The position numbers were made by a program, and so were the translations under genes. A DNA stretch of 64,000 nucleotides from Candidatus Pelagibacter sp. HIMB1321 (lineage in GTDB: Bacteria > Pseudomonadota > Alphaproteobacteria > Pelagibacterales > Pelagibacteraceae): NCBI RefSeq assembly GCF_900177485.1, contig NZ_LT840186.1, positions 1,240,001 through 1,304,000 on the forward strand, given 5' to 3'. Below, in pieces: positions 1-9,555 of the stretch; position 1 is the stretch's first letter; each line of letters starts with the position of its first letter. The notes beneath the pieces are model-generated. The model saw only the letters and a list, made by a program, of their open reading frames with translations, had not been told where the DNA came from and made no database searches.

Positions 1-918
1 TTTCATTGTAATGGATGGTGTTATCCTTGGACAGTACCAATGTTAAATGGCAGAACAATTTGTCTTAGAAATATAGACGTAAAAAAAATTTTTGAGTTAA
101 TTGATAAATATAAAGTTACTCATTTTGGAGGAGCTCCAATAGTTTTAAATATGATAACTGGAGCACCAGAAGCTGATAGAAAAAAACTTAATCACAAAGT
201 TCATGTTTTAACTGCAGGTGCTCCGCCACCTAGTATAATTTTTAAAAAAATGAAAGATTTAGGTTTTGAAGTAATGCATGTTTATGGATTAACAGAAACC
301 TATGGACATGTAACTCAATGTGCATGGAATGATGAATGGAATGATTTTGATGAAGACAAGCAGAACGAAATTAAAGCAAGACAAGGTGTAAGATATCCAA
401 ATCTTGAAGGAGCAACTATTATGGATCCTGAAACCATGAAAGAAGTACCTAAAGATGGAAAAACTATTGGTGAAATTATGCTTAGAGGTAATGTGGTAAT
501 GAAAGGATATTTTAAAGATAAAGAGGCAACAGAAAAAGCTATGGCAGGAGGGTGGTTTCACTCTGGAGATCTAGCAGTGATGCATCCTGATGGATACATT
601 AAGATACAAGATAGATCAAAAGATATCATCATTTCAGGTGGAGAAAATATTTCTTCTATTGAAATTGAAAATACTTTGTCAAAACATCCTTCAGTTTCAA
701 TAGCAGCAGTTGTTGCAAAACCTGATGAAAAATGGGGTGAAGTACCTTGTGCATTTATTGAAATGGTTAAAGACAAACCTGTCACAGAAAAAGAATTGAT
801 AGATTTTTGTAGAGAAACTTTAGCAGGCTTTAAAGTTCCAAAAGAAGTGGTTTTTTGTGAATTACCTAAAACGTCTACTGGCAAAATTCAAAAATTTGAA
901 TTGAGAAAAAAATTTTAG
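1..918 (+). CDS. dmdB: Acyl-CoA ligase, C-terminal part (probable methylmercaptopropionate-CoA ligase DmdB)
   Basis: The reading frame is open from base 1, so the N-terminal part (about 235 residues of a usual ~540) lies outside the window; 305 residues are visible. It is an ANL-superfamily AMP-forming ligase: the YGLTETYGH motif is near residue 95, GWFHSGDLAVMHPDGYIKIQ and the hinge DRSKDIIISGGENISS lie in the middle, and the C-terminal PKTSTGKIQKF carries the catalytic lysine. DmdB activates 3-methylmercaptopropionate, the product of DMSP demethylation, to its CoA thioester in the cytoplasm. The substrate is inferred from dmdA, which lies two genes downstream in the same operon; the sequence alone shows only a medium/short-chain acyl-CoA ligase. 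Confidence 0.8.
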   Translation, partial: FHCNGWCYPWTVPMLNGRTICLRNIDVKKIFELIDKYKVTHFGGAPIVLNMITGAPEADRKKLNHKVHVLTAGAPPPSIIFKKMKDLGFEVMHVYGLTETYGHVTQCAWNDEWNDFDEDKQNEIKARQGVRYPNLEGATIMDPETMKEVPKDGKTIGEIMLRGNVVMKGYFKDKEATEKAMAGGWFHSGDLAVMHPDGYIKIQDRSKDIIISGGENISSIEIENTLSKHPSVSIAAVVAKPDEKWGEVPCAFIEMVKDKPVTEKELIDFCRETLAGFKVPKEVVFCELPKTSTGKIQKFELRKKF

Positions 919-925
919 GTGAAAA

Positions 926-1696
926 TTGATAATCAAAATAGACAATAAAACAGTTTATGCATCTGATGCTGGTCAGGGAGTTGATTTAGATAAAAAGACA
1001 ATAGTTTTTTTACACGGAAGTGGGTTATCCCATATAGTTTGGTCTCTTGTAGAGCAATACTTTTCAAATAAAAATTTTAATGTACTTTCAATTGATTTGC
1101 CAGGACATGGAAACTCGGAAGGACCATGTCTTAAAAGTATCGAATTAATTGCTGATTGGTTAGAAAAAGTTTTTGATCAATTAAATTTGGGTCAAATAAT
1201 ACTAATTGGACATTCTCAAGGATGCTTAGAGGCACTAGAATACTCACACAGATATAAAAAAAGATTAGAAAAAATAATTTTTATTGGAGGCTCTTATAAA
1301 ATGCCAGTCCATCAAGATTTAATTAGCTTAGCTGAAAGTGGAGATTCTGATGCGGTAAAATTAATGATGAAATGGGGTTATGAAGGTTCAAAAAAGTTTA
1401 TTGGAGGAAATCCAATTGAAAGAATTATTCAATCTCCAAGAGATATAAAAGAAATGTTAGCAGTAGATTTAATTGCATGTAATAACTATCAGAATGGTAA
1501 GGTTGCAGCAGAAGATATTAGCTGTCCTAGTTTATTCATATTTGGTCAATTAGATAAAATGGTAAACATAGAAAAGGGAAAAAAATTTTCTCATATGGTA
1601 AAAAATTCAACACAACACATCATAAATTGTGGTCATATGATTATGATTGAAAATGCTTTTGAAATGAGAGACAAGATTTCTGAATTTTTAAAATGA
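926..1696 (+). CDS. Alpha/beta hydrolase in the DMSP cluster
   Basis: This 256-residue alpha/beta-hydrolase fold protein has an oxyanion-hole HGSG at residues 30-33, a nucleophile elbow GHSQG at 95-99 (Ser97), an FGQLDKMV segment that probably supplies the acid, and GHM with the likely catalytic His237. It starts at TTG 926 just after AGGTGA (917-922), 7 bp behind dmdB, and ends with a 4-base ATGA overlap with dmdA. No signal peptide is visible, so it is probably cytoplasmic. The position between dmdB and dmdA suggests a part in DMSP or methylmercaptopropionyl-CoA turnover, for example as an esterase or thioesterase. The sequence does not give the substrate. Confidence 0.75.
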   Translation: MIIKIDNKTVYASDAGQGVDLDKKTIVFLHGSGLSHIVWSLVEQYFSNKNFNVLSIDLPGHGNSEGPCLKSIELIADWLEKVFDQLNLGQIILIGHSQGCLEALEYSHRYKKRLEKIIFIGGSYKMPVHQDLISLAESGDSDAVKLMMKWGYEGSKKFIGGNPIERIIQSPRDIKEMLAVDLIACNNYQNGKVAAEDISCPSLFIFGQLDKMVNIEKGKKFSHMVKNSTQHIINCGHMIMIENAFEMRDKISEFLK

Positions 1697-2805
1697 CAAA
1701 AAATTATTCAATCGCAAAATCAAGACGTTTAAGAAGCACTCCATATACTTCAAGAATTGAAAAGCAAGGTGTTACTGCCTACACAGTTTATAACCACATG
1801 TTATTACCAGCTGCTTTTGGTTCTGTTGAGGACTCTTATCATCATCTAAAAAAAGATGTTCAAGTTTGGGATGTTGCAGCAGAAAGACAAGTTGAAATAT
1901 CAGGAAAAGACTCAGCCAAACTTGTTCAACTAATGACCTGTAGAGATTTATCAAAATCTAAAGTTGGCAGGTGTTATTATTGCCCAATTATTGATGAAAA
2001 TGGAAATCTAGTTAATGATCCAGTAATTTTGAAATTAAATGATGATCGTTGGTGGATATCTATTGCAGATTCTGATGTAATATTTTTTGCCAAAGGTTTG
2101 GCCTCAGGGAATAATTTTGATGTTAAAATTACAGAGCCTAATGTTGATATTATTGCAATCCAAGGTCCAAAGTCATTTAGTTTGATGGAAAAAGTTTTTG
2201 GAAAAAAGATTTTAGATTTAAAATTTTTTGGTTTTGAGTACTTTGATTTTAAAGGCATAAGACATCTTATTGCAAGATCTGGTTGGTCAAAACAAGGTGG
2301 ATTCGAAGTTTATGTTGAAAACACTCAGTCAGGTTTAAATTTGTATGATCACCTATTTGAAGTTGGTGAAGAGTTTAATGTTAAACCAGGATGTCCAAAT
2401 TTAATTGAAAGAATTGAAAGTGGGTTGCTCTCTTATGGAAATGATTTTGATAATAATGATAATCCATTTGAGTGTGGATTTGAAAAATATGTAAATTTAG
2501 AATCTGACATAACTTTTTTAGGTAAAGATAAATTAAAAATGATAAAGTCTAATGGAATTTCAAAAAGATTAATGGGTGTGCAGATAGATAAAGAAAATAT
2601 TAGCCTTTCTTCATCTGTTGAAATTAAGAATCATAATAATGATATAATTGGAGATCTTAGATCTGCTTGTTATTCTCCGCACTTTAAAAAGGTTATAGGC
2701 ATCGCAATGATTAATGAACCAAATTGTAAGACTTCTACTAAAGGTACAATCAAAATTGATGATAAATCTTACAGTGTAAGCGTTTGCGAATTACCCTTCA
2801 TTTAG
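1693..2805 (+). CDS. dmdA: DMSP demethylase DmdA
   Basis: DmdA transfers a methyl group from dimethylsulfoniopropionate to tetrahydrofolate, giving methylmercaptopropionate and 5-methyl-THF. The 370-residue protein has the GcvT-like aminomethyltransferase fold, with segments I recognise from SAR11 Dmd[21 protein letters not shown] near the start, [44 protein letters not shown], and [20 protein letters not shown]. This match separates it from glycine-cleavage GcvT and from sarcosine or dimethylglycine dehydrogenases. Its start overlaps the preceding hydrolase by 4 bp, indicating translational coupling. It supplies reduced sulfur and C1 units, a key trait of marine alphaproteobacteria. Confidence 0.93.
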   Translation: MTKNYSIAKSRRLRSTPYTSRIEKQGVTAYTVYNHMLLPAAFGSVEDSYHHLKKDVQVWDVAAERQVEISGKDSAKLVQLMTCRDLSKSKVGRCYYCPIIDENGNLVNDPVILKLNDDRWWISIADSDVIFFAKGLASGNNFDVKITEPNVDIIAIQGPKSFSLMEKVFGKKILDLKFFGFEYFDFKGIRHLIARSGWSKQGGFEVYVENTQSGLNLYDHLFEVGEEFNVKPGCPNLIERIESGLLSYGNDFDNNDNPFECGFEKYVNLESDITFLGKDKLKMIKSNGISKRLMGVQIDKENISLSSSVEIKNHNNDIIGDLRSACYSPHFKKVIGIAMINEPNCKTSTKGTIKIDDKSYSVSVCELPFI

Positions 2806-2817
2806 TATAAGACTAGA

Positions 2818-3825
2818 ATGAATATAGCTATAGTAGGTGCAACCGGTAATGTAGGAAGAAAAATTCTAGAAGTTTTAGAGAAAAAAAATCTTTCTTTTGA
2901 TGATTTATATCTAGTTGCATCATCTAAAAGTGCTGGAAGTAAAATTAAATTTAAAGATAAAGAATTAGAAGTTTATGATCTTGAAAAATTCGATTTTTCT
3001 AAAGCTAAAATAACTTTTTTTGCTGCAGGTGGAAAAATATCACAAAATTTTGCAACTAAAGCAGCTCAAAATTCAATTGTAATTGATAATTCAAGTTTTT
3101 ACAGGATGGATCCCGATGTTCCATTAATTGTTCCTCAAGTTAATGCAGAAGATTTAAAGGACATAAAAAAAAATATAATCGCTAATCCAAATTGTTCAAC
3201 AGCGCAATTGGTTATAGCATTAAAACCTCTACACGATGCTTTTGTTATAAAAAGAGTAGTAACTTCAACTTATCAATCCGTTTCAGGGGGTGGAAAAGCA
3301 CCAATGGACGAATTAATTGAACAAACAAAATTGTTTTTAAATAATCAAGAAATAAGATCTAAAAATTTTACAAAACAAATAGCATTTAATGCTATCCCAC
3401 ATATCGATGTATTTGCAGATGATGGTTACACAAAAGAAGAGCTTAAAATGACAAATGAAACAAAAAAAATTTTAGATAAGAATATTGAATTAACTGCAAC
3501 TTGTGTTCGTCTTCCTGTTTTAGTTTCTCATTCAGAGTCGGTTAATATAGAATTTGAAAAGGCTTTTACACTGGATAAGGTTAGACAGCTATTAGATAAT
3601 GCAGATGGCTGTAAAGTTATTGATGAGAGAAAAGATGGAGGTTATTCAACTCCATTAGAAGCAGCTGGCAAAAATGAGACTTTTATTTCAAGAATTCGAG
3701 AGGACAAAACAATTAATAATGGTCTAAATTTGTGGATTGTTTCAGATAATTTATTGAGAGGCGCGGCTTTGAATGCAGTAGAAATAGCTGAGACTTTAAT
3801 TAAAAACAATTTCTATGGAAAATAA
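2818..3825 (+). CDS. asd: Aspartate-semialdehyde dehydrogenase
   Basis: The enzyme reduces aspartyl phosphate to aspartate semialdehyde with NADPH, the branch point to lysine/diaminopimelate, threonine and methionine. At 335 residues it is full length. The N-terminal nucleotide-binding loop is GATGNVG (residues 7-13), the catalytic cysteine is Cys126 in ANPNCSTAQ, and the SVSGGGKAPMDEL and IPHIDVF segments are typical. It begins 12 bp after dmdA and its last 11 bp overlap sdhC, so it links the DMSP genes and the succinate dehydrogenase operon in one continuous same-strand run with no visible terminator. Confidence 0.95.
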   Translation: MNIAIVGATGNVGRKILEVLEKKNLSFDDLYLVASSKSAGSKIKFKDKELEVYDLEKFDFSKAKITFFAAGGKISQNFATKAAQNSIVIDNSSFYRMDPDVPLIVPQVNAEDLKDIKKNIIANPNCSTAQLVIALKPLHDAFVIKRVVTSTYQSVSGGGKAPMDELIEQTKLFLNNQEIRSKNFTKQIAFNAIPHIDVFADDGYTKEELKMTNETKKILDKNIELTATCVRLPVLVSHSESVNIEFEKAFTLDKVRQLLDNADGCKVIDERKDGGYSTPLEAAGKNETFISRIREDKTINNGLNLWIVSDNLLRGAALNAVEIAETLIKNNFYGK

Positions 3826-4198
3826 TAATCCACTATCTCCTCATCTTCAGATCTATAGATGGCATATTTCATCATTAGTTTCTATTTCACATAGAATAAC
3901 TGGAATAATAAATTTTGTAGCTTTTGTATTAATATGTTTGTGGGCATCTATGCTTTTATTGGGTGAGGCCAATTATGATTCAATAGAGTTTTTACTAAAT
4001 TCAATAATTGGAAAATTTATTATTCTGGGATTAACTTGGTCTTTTAGTTTTCAAATTTTAAGTGAGATAAGACATTTGATTATGGATATGGGTTACGGAT
4101 TTGAACTTAAAACCACAAGAATAACAGGACTGCTTGTTATTTTTGGTTCAATTTTTTTAACAATTATAATTTTTGTTTTAGGAAAAAATTTTATTTAA
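3815..4198 (+). CDS. sdhC: Succinate dehydrogenase cytochrome b556 subunit
   Basis: SdhC is one of two membrane anchors of complex II, which passes electrons from succinate to ubiquinone in the inner membrane. The 127-residue protein opens with the family signature LSPHLQIYRWHISSLVSISH and has three hydrophobic segments (about residues 30-50, 66-85 and 106-125). His87 in SEIRHLIMDMG corresponds to the heme-ligand histidine (His84 in E. coli SdhC). Its start overlaps the end of asd by 11 bp, and its stop shares one base with the sdhD start (TAATG), which suggests coupled translation. Confidence 0.95.
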   Translation: MENNNPLSPHLQIYRWHISSLVSISHRITGIINFVAFVLICLWASMLLLGEANYDSIEFLLNSIIGKFIILGLTWSFSFQILSEIRHLIMDMGYGFELKTTRITGLLVIFGSIFLTIIIFVLGKNFI

Positions 4199-4524
4199 TG
4201 AATACTTCTACTAAAAAATGGTTATTCATCAAAATTAGCTCTCTAATTTTAATTCCATTAATGATTTGGTTTATTTTAAATTTTGTATCAATTTACGATA
4301 AAAGTTTTAATGAAATCGTTGAATTTTTTTCGAATTCTACTTCAAAATTTTTATTCAGTTTATTTATAGTTTTTGGCTTCTTTTTTTCAGCTTTAACTAT
4401 TAGCGAAGTTTTTGAAGATTATATTAGTCAAAAAAATCTCAAAAATGTCGCAAATAGACTGTTATATTTATCTGCTATAATAATCCCTTTAATAACAATA
4501 ATATTATTATTTAACTTAAACTGA
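4198..4524 (+). CDS. sdhD: Succinate dehydrogenase membrane anchor SdhD, without the heme histidine
   Basis: This 108-residue protein has three predicted membrane helices (about residues 14-32, 52-72 and 87-106) and lies between sdhC and sdhA, which identifies it as SdhD. The EDY of the quinone-site motif is kept (Tyr75, matching E. coli Tyr83). The position 12 residues earlier, where E. coli has the second heme ligand His71, is Phe63. There is no histidine anywhere in the protein. Either the second axial ligand comes from elsewhere or the heme is bound differently. One-base overlaps join it to sdhC and sdhA. Confidence 0.88.
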   Translation: MNTSTKKWLFIKISSLILIPLMIWFILNFVSIYDKSFNEIVEFFSNSTSKFLFSLFIVFGFFFSALTISEVFEDYISQKNLKNVANRLLYLSAIIIPLITIILLFNLN

Positions 4525-6299
4525 TGAGTTCATACAAAATTATAGAACATGAATATGATGTAGTTGTGCTTGGTGCAGGTGGATCAGGACTTAGAGCGGC
4601 TGTTGGTTTGAGTGAAGCTGGTTTAAAAACAGCCTGTATATCAAAAGTATTTCCAACAAGAAGTCACACATCAGCTGCACAAGGTGGAATTTCAGCTGCG
4701 CTTGGTAACATGGGGGAAGATGATTGGCGTTGGCATATGTATGACACTGTTAAAGGAGCTGACTGGCTTGGGGATCAGGACAGCATTGAATATTTATGTA
4801 AAGAAGCGCCAAAAGCTGTAATTGAATTAGAAAAGTATGGTGTTCCATTTAGTAGAACTGATGATGGAAAAATTTATCAAAGACCATTTGGTGGAATGAC
4901 TAAAAATTATGGTAATGGAATTGTTCAAAGAACTTGTGCTGCTGCGGATAGAACAGGTCATGCAATTTTACATACGCTTTATGGTCAAGCGCTTAAACAT
5001 AATACAGAATTTTTCATTGAGTATTTTGCCTTAGATTTATTAATGAAGAATGGAGAATGCAAAGGATTGATAGCGTGGAATTTAAATGACGGAACTATTC
5101 ATAGATTTAGAGCACACACCGTAATTATTGCTACCGGAGGATATGGAAAAGTTTATTATTCAGCAACGTCTGCTCACACATGTACAGGAGATGGAAATGC
5201 AATGGTGCTCAGAGCTGGTCTACCATTACAAGATATGGAATTTGTTCAATTTCATCCAACAGGAATATATGGGCATGGCACATTAATTACAGAGGGTGCT
5301 AGAGGTGAAGGTGGTTATTTAACAAATTCTAAAGGCGAAAGATTTATGGAAAGATATGCTCCAAAAGCAAAAGATCTTGCCTCTAGAGATGTAGTAAGTA
5401 GATCAATGTCGATTGAAATCAATGAAGGTAGAGGTGTAGGTAAAGATGCAGATCATGTTCATTTAAATTTAAGTCATTTAGATAAAGATATTATAGAAAG
5501 TAGATTGCCAGGAATTACAGATGCAGCAAGATTATTTGCAGATGTAGATGTAACTAAAGAACCAATTCCAGTTGTACCTACAGTTCATTATAATATGGGA
5601 GGTATACCTACAAATTATAAAGCAGAAGTATTAACTGTTAATGGATCGGAAAAAACTGTTCCAGGTCTAATGGCAATTGGTGAAGCCGCATGTGTATCAG
5701 TACACGGAGCTAATAGGTTAGGCTCAAATTCATTAATTGATTTAGTTGTTTTTGGAAGAGCAGCTGCAAAAAGAGCTAGTGAATTAGTCAAACCAGGAGC
5801 TCCTCATGAGGAAATAGGAGAGTCTGAAACTCAAAAATGTTTAGATAGATTTGATAAATTAAGAAATGCAAATGGAGAAAATAGTACTGCTGATTTAAGA
5901 TTATCAATGCAAAAAACTATGCAATCAAAATGTGCAGTTTTTAGAACAGAAAAAACTTTAAAAGAAGGTGTTGAAGAAATTAAAAAAACCTATGATGGTA
6001 TGGACTCTATTTCTGTTAAGGATAAATCTTTAATCTTCAATACTGATTTAGTAGAGACTTTAGAATTTGATAATTTGATTAGACAAGCTGTTGCAACAGT
6101 AGACTCTGCTTACAATAGAAAAGAGAGCAGAGGAGCTCATGCGAGAGAGGATTTTCCTAAAAGAGATGATGAGAAGTTTATGCAACATACACTTTCATGG
6201 TGTGATGGAAAAAATACTAAGATTACCTATAGACCAGTTCACAAATCTACTCTTACAAACGAAGTTCAGTATTTTCCACCTCAGGAAAGAGTTTACTAA
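4524..6299 (+). CDS. sdhA: Succinate dehydrogenase flavoprotein subunit
   Basis: SdhA oxidises succinate to fumarate with covalently bound FAD on the cytoplasmic face of complex II. The protein is 591 residues, normal for the family. The dinucleotide-binding motif is [14 protein letters not shown] (residues 13-26), the flavinylated histidine is His48 in [10 protein letters not shown], and the substrate-site segments [20 protein letters not shown] and [14 protein letters not shown] are present, followed by [10 protein letters not shown]. It starts in a TGATG overlap with sdhD and ends in a TAATG overlap with sdhB. Confidence 0.98.
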   Translation: MSSYKIIEHEYDVVVLGAGGSGLRAAVGLSEAGLKTACISKVFPTRSHTSAAQGGISAALGNMGEDDWRWHMYDTVKGADWLGDQDSIEYLCKEAPKAVIELEKYGVPFSRTDDGKIYQRPFGGMTKNYGNGIVQRTCAAADRTGHAILHTLYGQALKHNTEFFIEYFALDLLMKNGECKGLIAWNLNDGTIHRFRAHTVIIATGGYGKVYYSATSAHTCTGDGNAMVLRAGLPLQDMEFVQFHPTGIYGHGTLITEGARGEGGYLTNSKGERFMERYAPKAKDLASRDVVSRSMSIEINEGRGVGKDADHVHLNLSHLDKDIIESRLPGITDAARLFADVDVTKEPIPVVPTVHYNMGGIPTNYKAEVLTVNGSEKTVPGLMAIGEAACVSVHGANRLGSNSLIDLVVFGRAAAKRASELVKPGAPHEEIGESETQKCLDRFDKLRNANGENSTADLRLSMQKTMQSKCAVFRTEKTLKEGVEEIKKTYDGMDSISVKDKSLIFNTDLVETLEFDNLIRQAVATVDSAYNRKESRGAHAREDFPKRDDEKFMQHTLSWCDGKNTKITYRPVHKSTLTNEVQYFPPQERVY

Positions 6300-7078
6300 T
6301 GGTTCAATTAAATTTACCTGAAAATTCAAAAATAAAAAAAGGTAAATATTTCAAAGACAAGACTGGTTCAAAAAACATAAAAAAAGTAAATGTTTATAGA
6401 TGGGATCCTTCAACTGGAGAAAATCCAAGAGTAGATACTTATGAGGTTGATATAGATAATTGTCCCTCAAAAGTTTTAGATGTTTTAAATAAGATTAAAA
6501 ACGAAATAGATCCAACTTTAGCATACAGGCGATCATGTGCCCATGGTGTTTGTGGATCTTGTGCAATGAATATGGGTGGAAAAAATGGTTTAGCTTGCAC
6601 TACACCTCATGCCGAAATAAATGGAGATCTGGATATTTATCCTCTGCCGCATTTAAAAGTTAAAAGAGATTTAATCGGTGATTTAGACGGGCTTTACAAA
6701 CAATATGAGTCAATCGAACCATGGCTAAAATCTAATTCAAAATCTGAAACAACAGAAATTTATCAATCTAAAGAAGATAGAGCTAAATTAGATGGTGCTT
6801 ACGAATGTATAATGTGTGCATGCTGTTCAACATCATGCCCAAGTTATTGGTGGAATGGAGATAAATATTTAGGGCCAGCAGTTTTGCTTCAAGCATATAG
6901 ATGGATTGTAGACAGCAGAGATGAAGAAAGAAAAGCAAGATTAAAAAAAGTTGCAGATGAGCTGAAGCTTTATAGATGTCATACTATATTGAACTGCACT
7001 AACGCTTGTCCAAAAGGTTTAAATCCAGCAAAAGCCATCGCTGAAATAAAAAAAATGTTAGCAACTGCTAATTTTTAA
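6299..7078 (+). CDS. sdhB: Succinate dehydrogenase iron-sulfur subunit
   Basis: SdhB carries electrons from the flavin to quinone through three Fe-S clusters. The 259-residue protein has a [2Fe-2S] site ([20 protein letters not shown] followed by Cys), the [16 protein letters not shown] cluster ligands, and a second set in [17 protein letters not shown]. It is the last gene of the asd-sdhCDAB run. Its final 11 bp overlap the 3' end of the convergent iclR gene, leaving no room for a separate terminator. Confidence 0.97.
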   Translation: MVQLNLPENSKIKKGKYFKDKTGSKNIKKVNVYRWDPSTGENPRVDTYEVDIDNCPSKVLDVLNKIKNEIDPTLAYRRSCAHGVCGSCAMNMGGKNGLACTTPHAEINGDLDIYPLPHLKVKRDLIGDLDGLYKQYESIEPWLKSNSKSETTEIYQSKEDRAKLDGAYECIMCACCSTSCPSYWWNGDKYLGPAVLLQAYRWIVDSRDEERKARLKKVADELKLYRCHTILNCTNACPKGLNPAKAIAEIKKMLATANF

Positions 7079-7829
7079 CCAAAGCTTTTTTTAAATTTTT
7101 AGCTACGGAATTCATAATAGGATAAATTTTTTTTAAATCATCAATATTCTTTCTACTTTTAGCAGTATGAGTGGATAGACAAAAACAAAGCTCCCCTTTA
7201 GAATTTGTTATGGGCAAAGATATGCCTACCATACCATTAAACCACTCTTCATCATCAAAAGCATACCCTTGTTTTTTAATTTTTAATAACTCTTTTGTAA
7301 ATTTTTTAATATCAGTAATTGTATTTTTGGCATTTTTTATTGGCTTGATGTTCTTAAAAATTTCTATTGCTTTATTTTTGTCTAAAAAAGATAAGTAAAG
7401 TTTTCCAGATGCAGATGCATGAAGAGGTAAATGATCACCAGCTTCAAAATTTAATTGCATTGGCCAATGGAACTCTATTCTATCAAAATATATTAACTTC
7501 GTACCTATTGGAACAGAAAGGCTAACTGTTTCTTTAATTTCGTTTGTCAGTTTTCTTAGATAAGACCTCCTGAGAGTAAAGTTGGGCTCATAAGGCAAAC
7601 TATTAAGAATTATATCTCTGATTTTTGGTCCCGGAATATAATTTTTATTGTTTCTTGCAACTAAAAATCGTTCTTTACATAATGTTTCTAAATGCCTGTA
7701 TACAGTTGGAAGTGGTATATCTAATTTGTGTGAAACTTTTTTAGCAGTAAAATTATCTGGATCTAAAATAACTTCCTCTAAAATATTTAATATTCTTTTA
7801 GATGAAGTCCTAGTATTTATGTCTTTCAT
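7068..7829 (-). CDS. IclR-family transcriptional regulator
   Basis: This 253-residue protein has an N-terminal winged helix-turn-helix (about residues 5-65, with [17 protein letters not shown] as recognition region) and a C-terminal IclR effector-binding domain ([18 protein letters not shown]-like segment, [18 protein letters not shown]). IclR proteins usually control small catabolic operons and sense a pathway metabolite. It sits 34 bp upstream of nothing else on this strand: it follows mmsA in the same direction, so the two are probably co-transcribed. The most likely targets are mmsA and the divergent dehydrogenase/TRAP genes. The effector is unknown. Confidence 0.88.
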   Translation of the reverse strand: MKDINTRTSSKRILNILEEVILDPDNFTAKKVSHKLDIPLPTVYRHLETLCKERFLVARNNKNYIPGPKIRDIILNSLPYEPNFTLRRSYLRKLTNEIKETVSLSVPIGTKLIYFDRIEFHWPMQLNFEAGDHLPLHASASGKLYLSFLDKNKAIEIFKNIKPIKNAKNTITDIKKFTKELLKIKKQGYAFDDEEWFNGMVGISLPITNSKGELCFCLSTHTAKSRKNIDDLKKIYPIMNSVAKNLKKALVKN

Positions 7830-7863
7830 AAATATTCAACATAAGTTAAAACTTAAAACTTAT

Positions 7864-9357
7864 TTAAGACAGAACAGGAATAGTAAACTCTGGACCACTA
7901 TTATCTTCCGACCAAGTAACTGTTGCAGTTTTAAGTTTTGTGTAAAACCTAACACCTTCTGGACCATGCATAGAGTGATCTCCAAATAGAGATCGTTTCC
8001 ATCCACCAAAGCTATGATAAGCAACTGGCACAGGAATAGGAACATTTACTCCAATCATCCCAATTTTAGCATTTTCGGTAAAATGTTTTGCAATCATTCC
8101 ACTTTTTGTAAATACAGCTGCTCCATTACCAAGCTCATGATCATTAACAAGCTTTAAAGCGTCTTCATATGTATCAGTGGTTATCATGCTGAGTACTGGA
8201 CCAAAAATTTCTTCTTTGTAGATCTTCATATCTGGTTTTACATCTTCAAATATAGTTGGGCCTACAAAATATCCATTTTCATATCCTTGTAATTTCATGT
8301 TCCTACCATCGGCAATAAGTTTAGCTCCTTCTTTTTCACCAATATCTATGTAACTCAGAACCTTTTCATAATGAGCTTTATTATTAAGAGGACCAAAGTC
8401 ACTTTCTTTATCTGTGTATGGGCCAACTTTAAGTTTTGAAGTTTCTTCTAATAATTTTGTTTTTAAATTTTCGGCTGTTTTTTTTCCAACACATACTGCT
8501 ACAGAGATAGCCATACATCTTTCACCAGCTGATCCAAATGCTGAACCGATTAATGCATCTGTTGTTTTATCAACATCAGCATCTGGCATGACTACCATAT
8601 GATTTTTTGCTCCTCCAAGTGCCTGAACTCTTTTGTTATTTTTTGTACCAGTGTGATACACATATTCTGCTATTGGAGTTGATCCAACAAAGCTAATTGC
8701 TTGAACATCTTTACTCTCCAATAAAGTATCAACAGCCTCTTTATCTCCATTTACAACATTTAACACACCTGGAGGCAATCCAGCTTCAATAGCTAACTCT
8801 GCAAGTCTTATAGGACAACTTGGATCTTTTTCAGATGGTTTAAGTACAAAAGTATTTCCACATGCAATTGCAACAGGATACATCCACATAGGCACCATTG
8901 CAGGAAAGTTGAAAGGTGTAATTCCTGCACAAACACCCAAAGGCTGTCTCATTGAATATGAGTCAACATTAGTACCAACGCTTGAAGAATGATCTCCCTT
9001 TAATGAGTCTGTAATACCAGTTGCATATTCAACAACCTCTATTCCTCTTTGAACAGAACCTTTTGCATCAGGGATTGTTTTTCCATGCTCTTCAGAAACT
9101 ATTGCAGCCAATTCTTCCATATTTTTCATTAATAAATCTTTGTATTTGGATAAGATCCTTGACCTATTAATAGGTGTCGTCTTAGACCATTTTATAAAAG
9201 CATTTTTTGAGCTTTGTATTGCCAACTCAACTGTAGATTTGCTACCTAGTTCAACTTCACCAATTTTTTCTCCAATAGCTGGATTAAAAATTGGTCCAGT
9301 TCTTGCTGTTTTGTCTGAATATAGTTTTCCATTGATAAAATGACTTATTTTTTTCAT
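7864..9357 (-). CDS. mmsA: Methylmalonate-semialdehyde dehydrogenase (CoA-acylating)
   Basis: MmsA converts methylmalonate semialdehyde to propionyl-CoA, or malonate semialdehyde to acetyl-CoA, with NAD and CoA. At 497 residues it is normal length. Its ALDH segments include ITPFNFPAMVPMWMYPVAIA (residues 146-165), FVLKPSEKDPSCP, FVGSTPIAEYVY and the catalytic Cys281 in GSAGERCMAISVAV. The MWMYP and GGAKNHMVVMPDAD segments distinguish MmsA from other aldehyde dehydrogenases. It is divergent from the iron alcohol dehydrogenase gene across a 198 bp gap and is followed by iclR. The pairing suggests alcohol to aldehyde to acyl-CoA oxidation of an imported compound. Confidence 0.93.
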   Translation of the reverse strand: MKKISHFINGKLYSDKTARTGPIFNPAIGEKIGEVELGSKSTVELAIQSSKNAFIKWSKTTPINRSRILSKYKDLLMKNMEELAAIVSEEHGKTIPDAKGSVQRGIEVVEYATGITDSLKGDHSSSVGTNVDSYSMRQPLGVCAGITPFNFPAMVPMWMYPVAIACGNTFVLKPSEKDPSCPIRLAELAIEAGLPPGVLNVVNGDKEAVDTLLESKDVQAISFVGSTPIAEYVYHTGTKNNKRVQALGGAKNHMVVMPDADVDKTTDALIGSAFGSAGERCMAISVAVCVGKKTAENLKTKLLEETSKLKVGPYTDKESDFGPLNNKAHYEKVLSYIDIGEKEGAKLIADGRNMKLQGYENGYFVGPTIFEDVKPDMKIYKEEIFGPVLSMITTDTYEDALKLVNDHELGNGAAVFTKSGMIAKHFTENAKIGMIGVNVPIPVPVAYHSFGGWKRSLFGDHSMHGPEGVRFYTKLKTATVTWSEDNSGPEFTIPVLS

Positions 9358-9555
9358 GCTTGATCCTTAATTAAAAAAAATAAATTAATACTACAAGAAA
9401 TTTACTTATGCAATTATTAAATAATTTAAATTATAGGTCAAAAAACTAACCTTCTTAAATGAGAAAAAAATTATCAATTTAATACTATATCGTTATTGAC
9501 TCTTAATTACACTTAAGCTTAGATTGAGTTAAAATAATATTAAAAAGGACATTGT
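9358..9555. other. Divergent intergenic region between mmsA and the iron alcohol dehydrogenase
   Basis: This 198 bp region is strongly AT-rich and has no supported ORF or tRNA-like structure. It must hold both divergent promoters and the likely IclR operator. A candidate rightward promoter is listed separately. CTTAAGCTTAG (about 9513-9523) is a short imperfect palindrome near that promoter's -10 and is a possible operator. I cannot assign a leftward promoter with confidence. Confidence 0.6.
9496..9525 (+). promoter_or_regulatory. Candidate sigma-70 promoter for the iron alcohol dehydrogenase
   Basis: TTGACT (9496-9501) is followed after 18 bp by TAGATT (9520-9525). This places the transcription start roughly 20-25 bases before the TTG start codon at 9556, with AAGGA at 9545-9549 as ribosome binding site. 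The -35 is good and the -10 is moderate. Confidence 0.4.

Noticed and set aside
558-884. 108-codon minus-strand ORF inside dmdB
   Set aside because: Antisense to conserved ligase motifs; composition fits a shadow frame.
7171-7398. 75-codon plus-strand ORF inside iclR
   Set aside because: It is antisense to the conserved IclR effector domain and shows no motif of its own.
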